Below are positions 46,476-55,826 of a stretch of DNA of 64,000 bases, piece by piece; positions within the stretch are counted from its first letter, which is position 1; every line of letters starts with the position of its first letter. The position numbers and the translations under genes were made by a program. Under the pieces are notes generated by a model. The model had not been told where the DNA came from. It searched no databases and saw only the letters and a list, made by a program, of their open reading frames with translations. The DNA lies in the NCBI RefSeq assembly GCF_003351105.1, contig NZ_NKRG01000001.1:124001-188000 (forward strand), read 5' to 3'. Source of the stretch: Thermosipho africanus Ob7 (GTDB taxonomy: Bacteria; Thermotogota; Thermotogae; Thermotogales; Fervidobacteriaceae).

Positions 46476-47426
46476 TTATTGTCTAAACAATATACTGATT
46501 GATAGGTTTTTTCTTACCCTAACAATAGCTTCACCTAAAAGTGGCGCAAGAGAAACTACACTGAATTTATCGGGCAAATTGCTATGGCTAATCGAGTCGG
46601 AAATATATATCTTTTCAATTTCAGAATTTTGAATTCTTTCAATTGCACCATCTGATAACACAGGGTGTGTTATACATGCAATTACCCTTTTTGCCCCTTT
46701 TTCTTTGATAGCTTTTGCAGCGTTTACCAAAGATCTGGCTGTATCAGCAATATCATCTACTATTATAGCTGTTTTTCCTTCAACTTCACCTATTATATTT
46801 AATATTTCAGCAACATTGTCTTTAGGTCTTCTTTTATCAAGAATCGCAAGAGGTCCACCAAGTCTTTCAGCAAACTGTCTTGCACGTTTTACACCGCCAA
46901 CGTCTGGAGAAACAATTACATAATCGTCATCTACTATTTTATCCTCTTTTAATTTTTTTGCAAATATTGGAAAACTCCATAGGTTATCAAGTGGAATATC
47001 AAAAAAACCTTGAATTTGTTCGGAATGAAGATCTACGGTCATAACCCTTGTTGCTCCAGCAACTGTCAGTAAGTTTGCAACAAGTTTTGCTGTTATTGGA
47101 TCTCTACCCTTTGCTTTTCTATCTTGCCTTGCATAACCATAGTAAGGTATAACAACTGCAATACTGTTTGCGGAAGCTCTTTTAAGAGCATCTATCATTA
47201 TGAGTAATTCCATTAAGTTTTCATTTACAGGAGGACAAGTTGGCTGAATTATAAATGTATCATGCCCTCTTACAGTTTCTCCTATTTTTACATTTATTTC
47301 ACCGTCAGCAAATCTTCCAACTTCACAATCAGCAAGTCTTGTTCCTATATATTCTGAAACCTTTATTGCAAGCTCTCTATTTGCATTTCCAGAAAAGATT
47401 TTCATTTCATTCTTTGCTATCTGCAT
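46476..47426 (-). CDS. prs: Ribose-phosphate pyrophosphokinase
   Basis: 316 residues. MKIFSGNANRELA, CEVGRFADGEINVKI, DLHSEQIQGFF (metal and ATP loop) and the PRPP loop IIVDDIADTARS. It makes PRPP for nucleotides, His and Trp. ATG 47426 is kept because GGGGGAAACCAAA precedes it. An internal ATG at 47405 is weaker. Overlaps the glmU end. Confidence 0.96.
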   Translation of the reverse strand: MQIAKNEMKIFSGNANRELAIKVSEYIGTRLADCEVGRFADGEINVKIGETVRGHDTFIIQPTCPPVNENLMELLIMIDALKRASANSIAVVIPYYGYARQDRKAKGRDPITAKLVANLLTVAGATRVMTVDLHSEQIQGFFDIPLDNLWSFPIFAKKLKEDKIVDDDYVIVSPDVGGVKRARQFAERLGGPLAILDKRRPKDNVAEILNIIGEVEGKTAIIVDDIADTARSLVNAAKAIKEKGAKRVIACITHPVLSDGAIERIQNSEIEKIYISDSISHSNLPDKFSVVSLAPLLGEAIVRVRKNLSISILFRQ

Positions 47427-48762
47427 TTTGGTTTCCCCCTTTTTTTCTTAATACCCAATCTTTAATTACAACTTGCCTTGCACGGCCAAGTCCCAAACTA
47501 TTTTCAGGTACATCTTCAGTTATTGTTGAACCTGCGCCGGTAATTGCATTTTTTCCAATTTTTACAGGTGCAACTAGTGAATTGTTACTTCCAATAAAGG
47601 CACCATCTTCGATTATAGTCGGATGTTTCTTTTCCCCATCATAATTACAGGTAATTGTTCCCGCACCAATATTTACATTTTCACCTATTGTAGCATCACC
47701 AAGATAAGTTAAATGTTGAGCTTTAGTGTTTTTACCTATAACGCTTTTTTTAGTTTCAACAAAATTTCCAATTTTTACGTTTGATTTTAAATGTGTTCCT
47801 TCTCTGAGTCTAGAAAATGGGCCAACAGATACATTATCTTCAATAATTGCCTTTTCAACTTCTGATCTAATTACATGTACATTATTTCCAATTTTTGAAT
47901 CTTTTATTCGAGTCATTGGACCTATAACACAATCTTCCCCTATCTCAGTTTCACCTTCTATGAAAGTAAATGGATATATTATAGTATCTTTTCCAATTTT
48001 TACGGTAATATCTATATAAACACTCTCAGGGTCTATAATCCTGACCCCTTCTCTCATTAATTTTTCATTTATTCTTTTTCTCATATTTTTTTCAAGCTTT
48101 GAAAGCTGGATTCTATCATTTACTCCGGTAACTTCGTCTATATCATCAGTAGTAACTGTTGAAATATTTTCAGTAAACTTAAGAATATCTGTTAAGTAGT
48201 ATTCATTTTGTGCATTGTCATTTTTAATTTTTTTTATGTTTTCTTTTAAAAATTTACCTTTAAAAATGTATATTCCTGTGTTAATTTCTTTTATTTTTTT
48301 AATTTTTTCATCAGCATCTTTGTCTTCAACAATTTCAATTTTTTTACCTCTAACAATCCTACCATATCCAGCAGGATTTTCCAATATAGCAGTTAATATG
48401 GTAACATCACTGTTACTTTCCATGTGTTCTTTTTCAAGTCTTTTTAAAGTTTCATATGAAATAAATGGAACATCCCCGTATAAAATTAAAAGATTGTCGT
48501 TTTCCGGTATAAAATCAAATCCACACATTACTGCATGAGCGGTTCCAAGTTGTTCATTTTGAAGAAAGATTTTTACATCTTGTGGAATTACCTTTTCTAC
48601 CATTTCATGCTTGTGACCTAAGACTACTCCAACTTCTCCAAAGCTTTTAGCGGTATCAATTACCCAGTTTATCATTGGCTTTCCAAGAATTTTGTGAATA
48701 ACTTTCGGATATTTTGAATTCATCCTTTTTCCAAGCCCTGCAGCTAAAATTAGGGTTTTCAA
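47407..48762 (-). CDS. glmU: Bifunctional GlcNAc-1-phosphate uridyltransferase/acetyltransferase
   Basis: 451 residues. N-terminal nucleotidyltransferase (LAAGLGKRMNSKYPKVIH, NEQLGTAHAV, YGDVPFI) and a left-handed beta-helix C-terminal half with hexapeptide repeats, ending in NIGAGTITCNYDGEKKH and FIGSNNSLVAPV. Makes UDP-GlcNAc for the cell wall. TTG start overlaps the preceding stop in TTGA, behind AAAGGGGTGAA. Confidence 0.96.
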   Translation of the reverse strand: MKTLILAAGLGKRMNSKYPKVIHKILGKPMINWVIDTAKSFGEVGVVLGHKHEMVEKVIPQDVKIFLQNEQLGTAHAVMCGFDFIPENDNLLILYGDVPFISYETLKRLEKEHMESNSDVTILTAILENPAGYGRIVRGKKIEIVEDKDADEKIKKIKEINTGIYIFKGKFLKENIKKIKNDNAQNEYYLTDILKFTENISTVTTDDIDEVTGVNDRIQLSKLEKNMRKRINEKLMREGVRIIDPESVYIDITVKIGKDTIIYPFTFIEGETEIGEDCVIGPMTRIKDSKIGNNVHVIRSEVEKAIIEDNVSVGPFSRLREGTHLKSNVKIGNFVETKKSVIGKNTKAQHLTYLGDATIGENVNIGAGTITCNYDGEKKHPTIIEDGAFIGSNNSLVAPVKIGKNAITGAGSTITEDVPENSLGLGRARQVVIKDWVLRKKGGNQNADSKE

Positions 48763-49169
48763 TCTTGTTCACCCCTTTTTTTGAATTCTTTTAAAAATAT
48801 TGGAATAATCAAAAATCCAAAAAAATACCCTATTGTTCCGTATTTTATACTTCCAATTAAGGAAATACTTATTCCAAGTAGTAGATACAATGGAAGACTC
48901 CAAATTGGAGATTTAAATATATCATATAAAATTGATACAAAACAAGAAATTAAAAGGAAAATGAGTCCTTTTGGATCATAACCACGAATTGTTGAAAAGA
49001 ATGAAAGAGCGATCATTAGAACATATGTAAGACTCAATAAACTTTGAAGTTTTATATTATTTCTAATAAGATAGTAAATTCCAATAGCAATTATACTAAA
49101 AAATAGATATGATTTTGTAAAATAAAAAAGAATTATAGAAGTTGCTATAGAAAACAAAAGGAAGCTCAT
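48759..49169 (-). CDS. Uncharacterised membrane protein
   Basis: 136 residues with about five hydrophobic helices and a short basic tail (FLKEFKKRGEQD). No family recognised. ATG 49169, 8 bases after GGAGGTG, is preferred over the longer in-frame reading whose extra codons include the SD. It overlaps glmU by 4 bases. Confidence 0.72.
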   Translation of the reverse strand: MSFLLFSIATSIILFYFTKSYLFFSIIAIGIYYLIRNNIKLQSLLSLTYVLMIALSFFSTIRGYDPKGLIFLLISCFVSILYDIFKSPIWSLPLYLLLGISISLIGSIKYGTIGYFFGFLIIPIFLKEFKKRGEQD

Positions 49170-49181
49170 TAAAACACCTCC

Positions 49182-49209
49182 GAATAAGAAAGGGCCCAAA
49201 AAGGGCCCT
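49182..49209 (-). terminator. Terminator after ppdK
   Basis: Stem AGGGCCC / GGGCCCT with a 5-base loop (49191-49209). On the minus strand it is followed by TTTCTTATT. It ends ppdK transcription and lies before the next operon. Confidence 0.82.
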
Positions 49210-49226
49210 ATTTAATATGTTAAGCT

Positions 49227-51872
49227 TTATTTTCTGTTTTTAATTGTTGCTTGTGCAGCAGCTATTCTTGCTACTGGAACTCTGTATGGAGAACAGCTTA
49301 CATAGTCAAGTCCTGCAGCATCGAAGAATAGAATGGATCTTGGATCTCCACCGTGCTCACCACAAACACCAACTTTAAGATCTTTTCTTGTGGCTTTACC
49401 TTTTTCTGTTCCCATCTTGACTAATTGTCCTACACCTTCCCAATCAAGGCTCTTAAATGGATCGTGCTCAAGTATACCTTTTTCAAGGTATTCTGGTAAG
49501 AACTTTCCAACATCGTCACGGCTGAATCCGAATGTCATTTGTGTAAGGTCGTTTGTTCCAAAGCTGAAAAATTCTGCTTCTTGAGCGATTTGATCCGCTG
49601 TTACAGCTGCTCTTGGAATTTCAATCATTGTACCAACTTTGTATGTTAAGTCGATTCCTGATTCTTTAATCAATGCATCTGCTGTTTCTTTGACTACTTT
49701 TTTAACGTATTTAAGTTCATTAATATGACCTACAAGTGGGATCATGATTTCTGGAATGACATCAATGTTTTCTTCTTTCTTAAGTTCAATAGCAGCACCA
49801 ATTATAGCTTTTGTTTGCATTACTGCAATTTCTGGGTATGTGATTGTAAGCCTACAACCCCTGTGACCAAGCATTGGGTTTAATTCATGAAGTTGTTCAA
49901 CTATTGATTTTAATTCTTCAACAGTAATACCTACTTGCTCTGCTACTTCTTTCATTTGATCTTCTTCATGTGGCAAGAATTCATGTAGTGGAGGATCTAT
50001 CAATCTAATAGTAACTGGTAAGCCTTTCATTGTTCTAAATAATCCTTTGAAGTCTTCTTTTTGAAGTGGAAGAAGTTCTGCAAGAGCTGCTTCTCTTTGT
50101 TCTTTAGTTTTTGCAACGATCATTCTTCTTACTTTTGGAATTCTGTCTTTTTCAAAGAACATGTGTTCTGTTCTACAGAGACCTATACCTTCTGCACCGA
50201 ATTCTCTTGCAACTTTAGCATCCCTTGGAACATCAGCGTTTGTTCTAACACCGAGTCTTCTGATTTCATCAGCCCATGTGAGAAGTTCAGCAACTTCACC
50301 TTCAAGGCCTTGTGGTTTAACTGTAGTTATTTTTCCAAGGTATACGTTTCCGGTAGTACCATCTATTGAAATCCATTCTCCTTCTTTTACAACAACATCT
50401 CCGACTTTGAATTCTAATTTTTCTTCATCAACAACAATTTCTTCTGCACCAACAACTGCTGGTTTTCCCATACCTCTTGCGACAACTGCAGCGTGTGATG
50501 TCATTCCACCACGTGCGGTTAATATACCTTCTGCTGCGTTCATACCACCGACATCTTCTGGACTTGTTTCAGGTCTTACCAAAATGACAGCTTCTCCATT
50601 TTTGTGCATTTCTTCTGCTTTTTTAGCATCAAAATACACTTTACCAGTAGCTGCACCTGGTGATGCTGGTAGACCTTTTGCAATAACTTTTGCATTTTTA
50701 ACTTCTTCATCATCGAATTTTGGGTGTAACACTCTTTCAACGTCTTCTGGTTTTACCCTCATAACAGCAGTTTCTTTATCAATAAGTCCTTCATGGACAA
50801 GATCAACTGCTATTTTAATTGCAGCTTGGCTTGTTCTTTTACCATTTCTTGTTTGTAAGATGTAGAGTTTTCCTTTTTCGATTGTAAATTCTATATCTTG
50901 CATATCTCTATAGTGTTTTTCAAGTCTTTCCATGATGGAGAGGAGTTCATTATATACTGCTTCATTTATCTTCTTGAGTTCTTCAAGTGGAACTGGTGTT
51001 CTTATACCTGCAACAACGTCTTCTCCTTGTGCATTTTGTAAGAATTCACCGTATGGTATCTTTTCACCAGTATTTGGATTTCTTGTGAAACAAACTCCTG
51101 TACCACAGTCATCGCCCATGTTACCGAATACCATTGTAACTATATTAACAGCTGTTCCAAGAAGTTCTCCTTCTTTTATGTTATTAATTTGTCTGTATTT
51201 GATTGCCCTTTCGTTCATCCATGAGCCAAATACTGCATCGATAGCTGCCCAAAGTTGTTTGTATGTGTCTTGTGGGAATTCTTTTCCATGTTTTTTGTAT
51301 ATTTCTTTGTAGTCTTCAACGAGAGCTTTAAGGTCATCAGCATCAAGTTCAACGTCAAGTTTTACTCCCTTTTCTTCTTTTCTTTTTTCGAGTGCTTTTT
51401 CAAATTCTGCATGAGGAATTCCAAGTGCTGTATCACCAAACATTTGTAAAAATCTTCTGTATGCATCATATGCAAATCTTTCATTATTTGTTAATTTTGC
51501 AAGACCAACAACTGTTTCATCGTTCAAACCGAGGTTTAAAATGGTATCCATCATTCCAGGCATGGATACTGCAGCACCTGATCTAACGGAAACGAGTAAT
51601 GGTCTTTCTGGATCACCAAGTCTTTTTCCAGTTACTTCTTCTAATCTTTTTAAAGCTTCATCAACTTGTTGTTTTAAATCTTCTGGATATGTTTTTCCGT
51701 GATCGTAGTAATATTTACAAACTTCTGTTGAGATAGTAAATCCTGGTGGGACAGGAATTCCAATGTTAGTCATTTCGGCGAGATTTGCGCCTTTTCCGCC
51801 AAGTATGTCCTTCATATCTGCGCGGCCTTCAGCTTGCTTGTTAGCAAAAAAATATACCCATTTCTTTGACAT
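49227..51872 (-). CDS. ppdK: Pyruvate, phosphate dikinase
   Basis: 881 residues. ATP-grasp region with GGKGANLAEMTNIGIPVPPGF, phosphohistidine motif GGMTSHAAVVARGMG near residue 455, and the PEP-utilising TIM barrel with CGEHGGDPRSI near the end. It interconverts pyruvate, ATP and phosphate with PEP, AMP and PPi; in thermophilic fermenters it often works in glycolysis. ATG follows AAGGAGGTGTAAGA. Confidence 0.97.
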   Translation of the reverse strand: MSKKWVYFFANKQAEGRADMKDILGGKGANLAEMTNIGIPVPPGFTISTEVCKYYYDHGKTYPEDLKQQVDEALKRLEEVTGKRLGDPERPLLVSVRSGAAVSMPGMMDTILNLGLNDETVVGLAKLTNNERFAYDAYRRFLQMFGDTALGIPHAEFEKALEKRKEEKGVKLDVELDADDLKALVEDYKEIYKKHGKEFPQDTYKQLWAAIDAVFGSWMNERAIKYRQINNIKEGELLGTAVNIVTMVFGNMGDDCGTGVCFTRNPNTGEKIPYGEFLQNAQGEDVVAGIRTPVPLEELKKINEAVYNELLSIMERLEKHYRDMQDIEFTIEKGKLYILQTRNGKRTSQAAIKIAVDLVHEGLIDKETAVMRVKPEDVERVLHPKFDDEEVKNAKVIAKGLPASPGAATGKVYFDAKKAEEMHKNGEAVILVRPETSPEDVGGMNAAEGILTARGGMTSHAAVVARGMGKPAVVGAEEIVVDEEKLEFKVGDVVVKEGEWISIDGTTGNVYLGKITTVKPQGLEGEVAELLTWADEIRRLGVRTNADVPRDAKVAREFGAEGIGLCRTEHMFFEKDRIPKVRRMIVAKTKEQREAALAELLPLQKEDFKGLFRTMKGLPVTIRLIDPPLHEFLPHEEDQMKEVAEQVGITVEELKSIVEQLHELNPMLGHRGCRLTITYPEIAVMQTKAIIGAAIELKKEENIDVIPEIMIPLVGHINELKYVKKVVKETADALIKESGIDLTYKVGTMIEIPRAAVTADQIAQEAEFFSFGTNDLTQMTFGFSRDDVGKFLPEYLEKGILEHDPFKSLDWEGVGQLVKMGTEKGKATRKDLKVGVCGEHGGDPRSILFFDAAGLDYVSCSPYRVPVARIAAAQATIKNRK

Positions 51873-51984
51873 TCTTACACCTCCTTGATTATTTTGAGAC
51901 TAATTTTATTTTATCATATCATTGTGGTTAAAACGGTTACTATTTTATAATTAAATTTTTCTTTTTTGTAACAAATAAAGATTT

Positions 51985-52012
51985 TTGTGAGCAAAGATAT
52001 TTATGATATAAT
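51985..52012 (+). promoter_or_regulatory. Promoter of the uracil-DNA glycosylase operon
   Basis: TTGTGA (51985-51990), 16-base spacer, perfect TATAAT (52007-52012). The 187-base gap it lies in also holds the ppdK leader on the other strand. Confidence 0.65.
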
Positions 52013-52020
52013 TTATAGTA

Positions 52021-52033
52021 CTAACAAAGTTAG
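52021..52033 (+). promoter_or_regulatory. Small palindrome in the leader, possible operator
   Basis: CTAAC, AAA, GTTAG: a perfect 5-bp inverted repeat starting 8 bases after the -10 box. The operon contains a DtxR-like regulator. Short, so it may be chance. Confidence 0.35.
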
Positions 52034-52059
52034 ATAATGTTAATCTTGGAGGGCATACA

Positions 52060-52659
52060 ATGACCAAAAAGGAAATGATGGATATTATTGTTGAGCGTAT
52101 AAAAAATTGTAAAGCTTGTCCCTTGCATGAGAATAGGACAAATGTAGTTCCTGGAGAAGGAAACCTAGATTCTCCAATTATGTTTGTGGGAGAAGGTCCC
52201 GGTGAAGATGAAGATCTTTCTGGAAGACCATTTGTGGGAAGAGCGGGGCAACTTCTAACTAAAATTTTGGAATCTGTTAACATAAAGCGTGAAGATGTTT
52301 ATATTACTAACATTGTTAAATGTAGACCTCCAAACAATAGAACTCCAACGAAGGAAGAAGCAAGTATTTGTTCTCATTATCTTTTTGCGCAGATTGAAGT
52401 TATAAATCCTAGAATGATAGTAACTCTTGGAAAACCTGCGCTTGAGTTGTTTTTGGGAAAAAATGTTGCGATAACTAAAGTTAGAGGTAATGAGTTTGAA
52501 TGGAAGGGTGGAATAATAATTTTTCCCATGTTCCATCCAAGTTACCTTTTGAGAAATCCATCAAAAGCAAAAGGATCTCCAAAAGACCTTACTTGGCAGG
52601 ATATTAAAAGAGTTAGAAAGTATTATGATCAATTTTTAAAGGAGAGAGAAAATGGCTGA
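52060..52659 (+). CDS. Family 4 uracil-DNA glycosylase
   Basis: 199 residues. Motif VGEGPGEDEDLSGRPFVGRAG (family 4 GEGPG active-site loop), TNIVKCRPPNNRTP, FPMFHPSYLLR (second motif), and iron-sulfur cysteines at CKACPL plus Cys in KCRPP and EASICSHYL. It removes uracil from DNA and is common in thermophiles, where cytosine deaminates faster. ATG after TTGGAGGGCATACA. Overlaps the regulator gene by 8 bases. Confidence 0.95.
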   Translation: MTKKEMMDIIVERIKNCKACPLHENRTNVVPGEGNLDSPIMFVGEGPGEDEDLSGRPFVGRAGQLLTKILESVNIKREDVYITNIVKCRPPNNRTPTKEEASICSHYLFAQIEVINPRMIVTLGKPALELFLGKNVAITKVRGNEFEWKGGIIIFPMFHPSYLLRNPSKAKGSPKDLTWQDIKRVRKYYDQFLKERENG

Positions 52660-53155
52660 TAAAAAGTTAACACCAGCACTAGAAAATTATTTAGTAACTA
52701 TTTATAAACTTTCAAAGAATGATGGTGTTACAAGAGTTTCTGAAATTGCAAAGGTTAAGAATGTTAGTTATCCGAGTGTAACTACAGCTGTGAAAAAGTT
52801 AGCTGAACTAGGTTATGTAGAACATCAAAGGTACGGATTTGTTAAATTGACTAGAAAAGGTAAAAGAGTTGCTGTAACCATTCACAATGGAGAGCTTAGG
52901 GTAAAATACTTTTTTATGTACGTAATAGGCTTTCCAGAAAAATGGGCACAGCAAGCTGCCGAACTATTAATTTACGGTCTTGATAGCGAAACAAGAAGGC
53001 AGCTAAGACGATTTTATGCTATAATGATAGATTTTGACGAGACTAAAACTGAAAAGTTAATTAAATTTTTAAAAGAGCAAAGAGAAAAATTGGGAATAAA
53101 AGATGTTCCAAAAGAAGCGCTCAAACTTAAAATAAGGTTGAAGGAGGATGATTAA
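52652..53155 (+). CDS. DtxR/MntR-like winged-helix regulator, metal ligands apparently missing
   Basis: 167 residues. Residues 6-70 match the DtxR/MntR DNA-binding domain: ALENYLVTIYKLS, RVSEIAKVKNVSYPSVTTAVKKLAELGYV, then VKLTRKGKRVA. Aligned by eye with MntR of Bacillus, Asp8 and Glu11 become Asn and Val, His77 becomes Gly, and the Glu102-His103 pair becomes Ile-Tyr. Metal binding may thus be lost. The C-terminal half is basic and ends in KIRLKEDD. ATG overlaps the glycosylase gene. Confidence 0.72.
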   Translation: MADKKLTPALENYLVTIYKLSKNDGVTRVSEIAKVKNVSYPSVTTAVKKLAELGYVEHQRYGFVKLTRKGKRVAVTIHNGELRVKYFFMYVIGFPEKWAQQAAELLIYGLDSETRRQLRRFYAIMIDFDETKTEKLIKFLKEQREKLGIKDVPKEALKLKIRLKEDD

Positions 53156-54087
53156 TGAAAGCACTAGTAACTGGCGGAGCAGGATTTATTGGTTCACATG
53201 TTGTAGATAAGTTGATAGAAAATGGTTATGAAGTCGTTGTTGTTGATAATTTATCAAGAGGAAAAAAAGAAAATGTAAATAAAGATGCAACCTTAGTTGT
53301 TGCAGATATTAGAGATGAAAAGACTATTGAGGAATTATTTAAAGAACATAATTTTTCCTATGTTTTTCACCTTGCAGCACAGGCGAGTGTCTCTGTATCT
53401 GTTAAAGATCCAGTTGAAGATGCAAATGTGAATATAATTGGAAGTCTTGTGTTATTAAAAAATTCCATAAAATATGGAGTAAAAAAGTTTATTTTTTCTT
53501 CTACAGGCGGTGCAATTTACGGAGATGATGTTGATATTTTTCCAACACCAGAATCTGTATTTCCAAAACCAATTTCTCCATATGGAATAGCAAAATTTTC
53601 TTTTGAAAATTATTTAAGATTTGCAAAGAAAGAATTTGGATTAAACTATACGGTTTTAAGGTACGCTAATGTTTATGGCCCAAGGCAAGATCCTTTTGGA
53701 GAAGCTGGAGTTGTAGCTATTTTTACTATGAGAATGCTAAATGGTGAAGATGTGATAATAAATGGTGATGGTGAATATATTCGTGATTATGTCTATGTGG
53801 AAGATGTTGCTGATGCAAATTTAAGAGCACTTAAAGCTGGAGATGGAATGGAGATAAACATAGGGACTTCACAAGGAACAAGTGTTAATCAGTTGTTTAA
53901 CTATTTGAAGAAAATAACAGGTTACACCAAAGATCCAGTTTATGGCCCACCAAGAAAGGGAGATATAAGAAAGAGTCTTTTGTGCTATACAAGGGCACTT
54001 GAAGAGTTAAGATGGAAACCAAAGGTGGATATAGAGAAGGGATTGAGGTTGACAGTTGAGTGGTTTAAGCGAAATTTTAAGGCCTAA
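53155..54087 (+). CDS. NAD-dependent epimerase (UDP-glucose 4-epimerase type)
   Basis: 310 residues, short-chain dehydrogenase family. Nucleotide motif TGGAGFIGSHVVDKL at the start, VVDNLSRGKKENVN, HLAAQASVSVSVKDP, SSTGGAIYGD with the catalytic Ser region, and SPYGIAKFSFENYL for Tyr-x-x-x-Lys. Later VYGPRQDPFGEAGVVAIF. Substrate sugar not certain. It overlaps the DtxR-like gene by one base and rarA by 32. Confidence 0.9.
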   Translation: MKALVTGGAGFIGSHVVDKLIENGYEVVVVDNLSRGKKENVNKDATLVVADIRDEKTIEELFKEHNFSYVFHLAAQASVSVSVKDPVEDANVNIIGSLVLLKNSIKYGVKKFIFSSTGGAIYGDDVDIFPTPESVFPKPISPYGIAKFSFENYLRFAKKEFGLNYTVLRYANVYGPRQDPFGEAGVVAIFTMRMLNGEDVIINGDGEYIRDYVYVEDVADANLRALKAGDGMEINIGTSQGTSVNQLFNYLKKITGYTKDPVYGPPRKGDIRKSLLCYTRALEELRWKPKVDIEKGLRLTVEWFKRNFKA

Positions 54088-55288
54088 AAATTTTGAAGAT
54101 GTTGTTGGACAAGAGCATATATTAGGTGAAAAGGGAATCTTAAAACTTGCAATAGAAAAAGATTCCCTCTTTTCTGCTATTTTTTACGGTCCACCAGGTT
54201 GTGGAAAAACTTCCACGCTAGAAGTTATAAAAAAGAACACAAGCTATGAAGTTTATCATTTTAACGCGGCTATAACCTCAACTGCAGAAGTAAAAAAGAT
54301 TTTAGAATATGCAGCTAAAGTCAAGGATGTAAAAAAGATCCTGATATTTATAGATGAATTTCACAGGTTCAATAAAAAGCAGCAGGATATATTTTTACCA
54401 GGGGTTGAAGCTTTTGATTATGTTTTAATAGGTGCAACAACAGAAAATCCATACAAGATGGTAAATCCTGCACTACTTTCCCGTGTAAGGCTTGTTGCTT
54501 TTAAAAAACTGCAAAAAGAGCATATAATTAAGTTGCTCGAGAAAGCTGTCAATGTGAAGAAAGTGGATATTAATGAGAATGCAAAAGATTTTCTCGCAAG
54601 GGTTTCAAATGGAGATGGAAGGTTTGCGATTAATTTATATGAAATATTGAGTGACATAGCGATTTCAATTGATAAAAAAATAATTGATGAAGAGATTTTA
54701 CAAATATATTCTTCGGATGAAAATAGAGTTTATACAGCAAAGGAACATTATAATTTAGCATCAGCGTTTATAAAGAGTATTCGTGGAAGTGATCCTGATG
54801 CTGCACTTTACTATATGGCTAGGATGATAGAGGGTGGGGAAGATCCAAGATTTATTGCAAGAAGACTTGTGATTCTTGCAAGTGAAGATATTGGGCTTGC
54901 TGATCCGATGGCACTTTTAGTTGCAACTTCAACGGCTCAAGCGGTGGAACTTGTTGGTCTTCCCGAGTGTATTCTTAATTTATCTCAATGTGTTATATAT
55001 TTATCTCTTGCTCCAAAGAGCAATTCATCAACCCTTGCTATCCAAAAAGCCTTAGAAGTTGCAAAAGATACAATGAATCTTGATGTGCCTCGCGATTTAT
55101 TAAATATTCCAGATAGTGGTTATAAAAATCCACATAAATTTGGTGGATTTTTGAAAAAGTCTTACCTTCCAAAAGAGATTTTAGATAAGGTTTTTTACAC
55201 TCCAAAATCAATAGGAAAAGAAAAGAAAAATATAGAAATTTTAGAAACTTTGTGGAGGGGGGTAAAGCAATATGATGATAAATCTTAA
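54056..55288 (+). CDS. rarA: AAA+ ATPase RarA/MgsA (replication-recombination)
   Basis: 410 residues. RPKNFEDVVGQEHILG at the start, Walker A GPPGCGKTS near residue 44, Walker B ILIFIDEFHRFN near 100, and sensor GATTENP. C-terminal SIRGSDPDAALYYMARMIEGGEDPRFIARRL is the RarA tetramerisation domain. RarA acts at stalled forks. TTG start 54056 after GGATTGAGGTTGACAG overlaps the epimerase gene. Confidence 0.93.
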   Translation: MSGLSEILRPKNFEDVVGQEHILGEKGILKLAIEKDSLFSAIFYGPPGCGKTSTLEVIKKNTSYEVYHFNAAITSTAEVKKILEYAAKVKDVKKILIFIDEFHRFNKKQQDIFLPGVEAFDYVLIGATTENPYKMVNPALLSRVRLVAFKKLQKEHIIKLLEKAVNVKKVDINENAKDFLARVSNGDGRFAINLYEILSDIAISIDKKIIDEEILQIYSSDENRVYTAKEHYNLASAFIKSIRGSDPDAALYYMARMIEGGEDPRFIARRLVILASEDIGLADPMALLVATSTAQAVELVGLPECILNLSQCVIYLSLAPKSNSSTLAIQKALEVAKDTMNLDVPRDLLNIPDSGYKNPHKFGGFLKKSYLPKEILDKVFYTPKSIGKEKKNIEILETLWRGVKQYDDKS

Positions 55289-55826
55289 TGGCAAGAAAAT
55301 AGTTTTAATAAATGATGACATAACAATTCAGGATACAGATGCCGTAGTTAATGCCGCAAACAGTCATTTAAAACATGGTGGAGGGGTTGCGGGTGCAATA
55401 TTGAAAAAAGGTGGACGCATTATCCAAATTGAAAGTGATGAATATGTTGAAAAATATGGACCGGTGAAAACTGGTAATGTTGCAGTTACCTCTGGTGGTA
55501 ATTTGAAGGCAAAGTATATTATTCATGCAGTTGGTCCAATCTGGCGTGGAGGGAATAATAATGAAGAAAAGCTTTTAAAGGATGCTGTTTTAAATTCTTT
55601 GAAAAAGGCAGATGAATTAAAGATAAAATCCATTTCCTTTCCTGCAATAAGCAGTGGTATTTTTGGTTTTCCAGTGAGAAGATGTGCACAAATTTTTGCT
55701 GAAGCAATTGATGAATATTTAAAAGATAATACAACAATTGAAGAAATTAGAATAGTAAATATAGATAAAGATACCCACCAGATTTTTGAAGAAGAATTTA
55801 AAAAATACTTTAAATTGCAAGGATGA
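55272..55826 (+). CDS. Macrodomain protein (ADP-ribose binding)
   Basis: 184 residues with the macrodomain signature: DAVVNAANSHLKHGGGVAGAI, then YGPVKTGNVAVTSGG, and SISFPAISSGIFGFP near 115. The family binds ADP-ribose and can remove O-acetyl-ADP-ribose or ADP-ribose from proteins. It overlaps rarA by 17 bases and the next gene by 4. Confidence 0.93.
   Translation: MMINLNGKKIVLINDDITIQDTDAVVNAANSHLKHGGGVAGAILKKGGRIIQIESDEYVEKYGPVKTGNVAVTSGGNLKAKYIIHAVGPIWRGGNNNEEKLLKDAVLNSLKKADELKIKSISFPAISSGIFGFPVRRCAQIFAEAIDEYLKDNTTIEEIRIVNIDKDTHQIFEEEFKKYFKLQG

Noticed and set aside
50161-50865. A 234-codon plus-strand open frame opposite ppdK
   Set aside because: It is exactly antisense to strongly conserved ppdK codons, its product is low-complexity Ser/Pro/Thr/Ala, and it has no SD. 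A shadow of ppdK.
49333-51586. Several other plus-strand frames opposite ppdK
   Set aside because: All opposite conserved ppdK sequence and with biased residue content; no support as genes.
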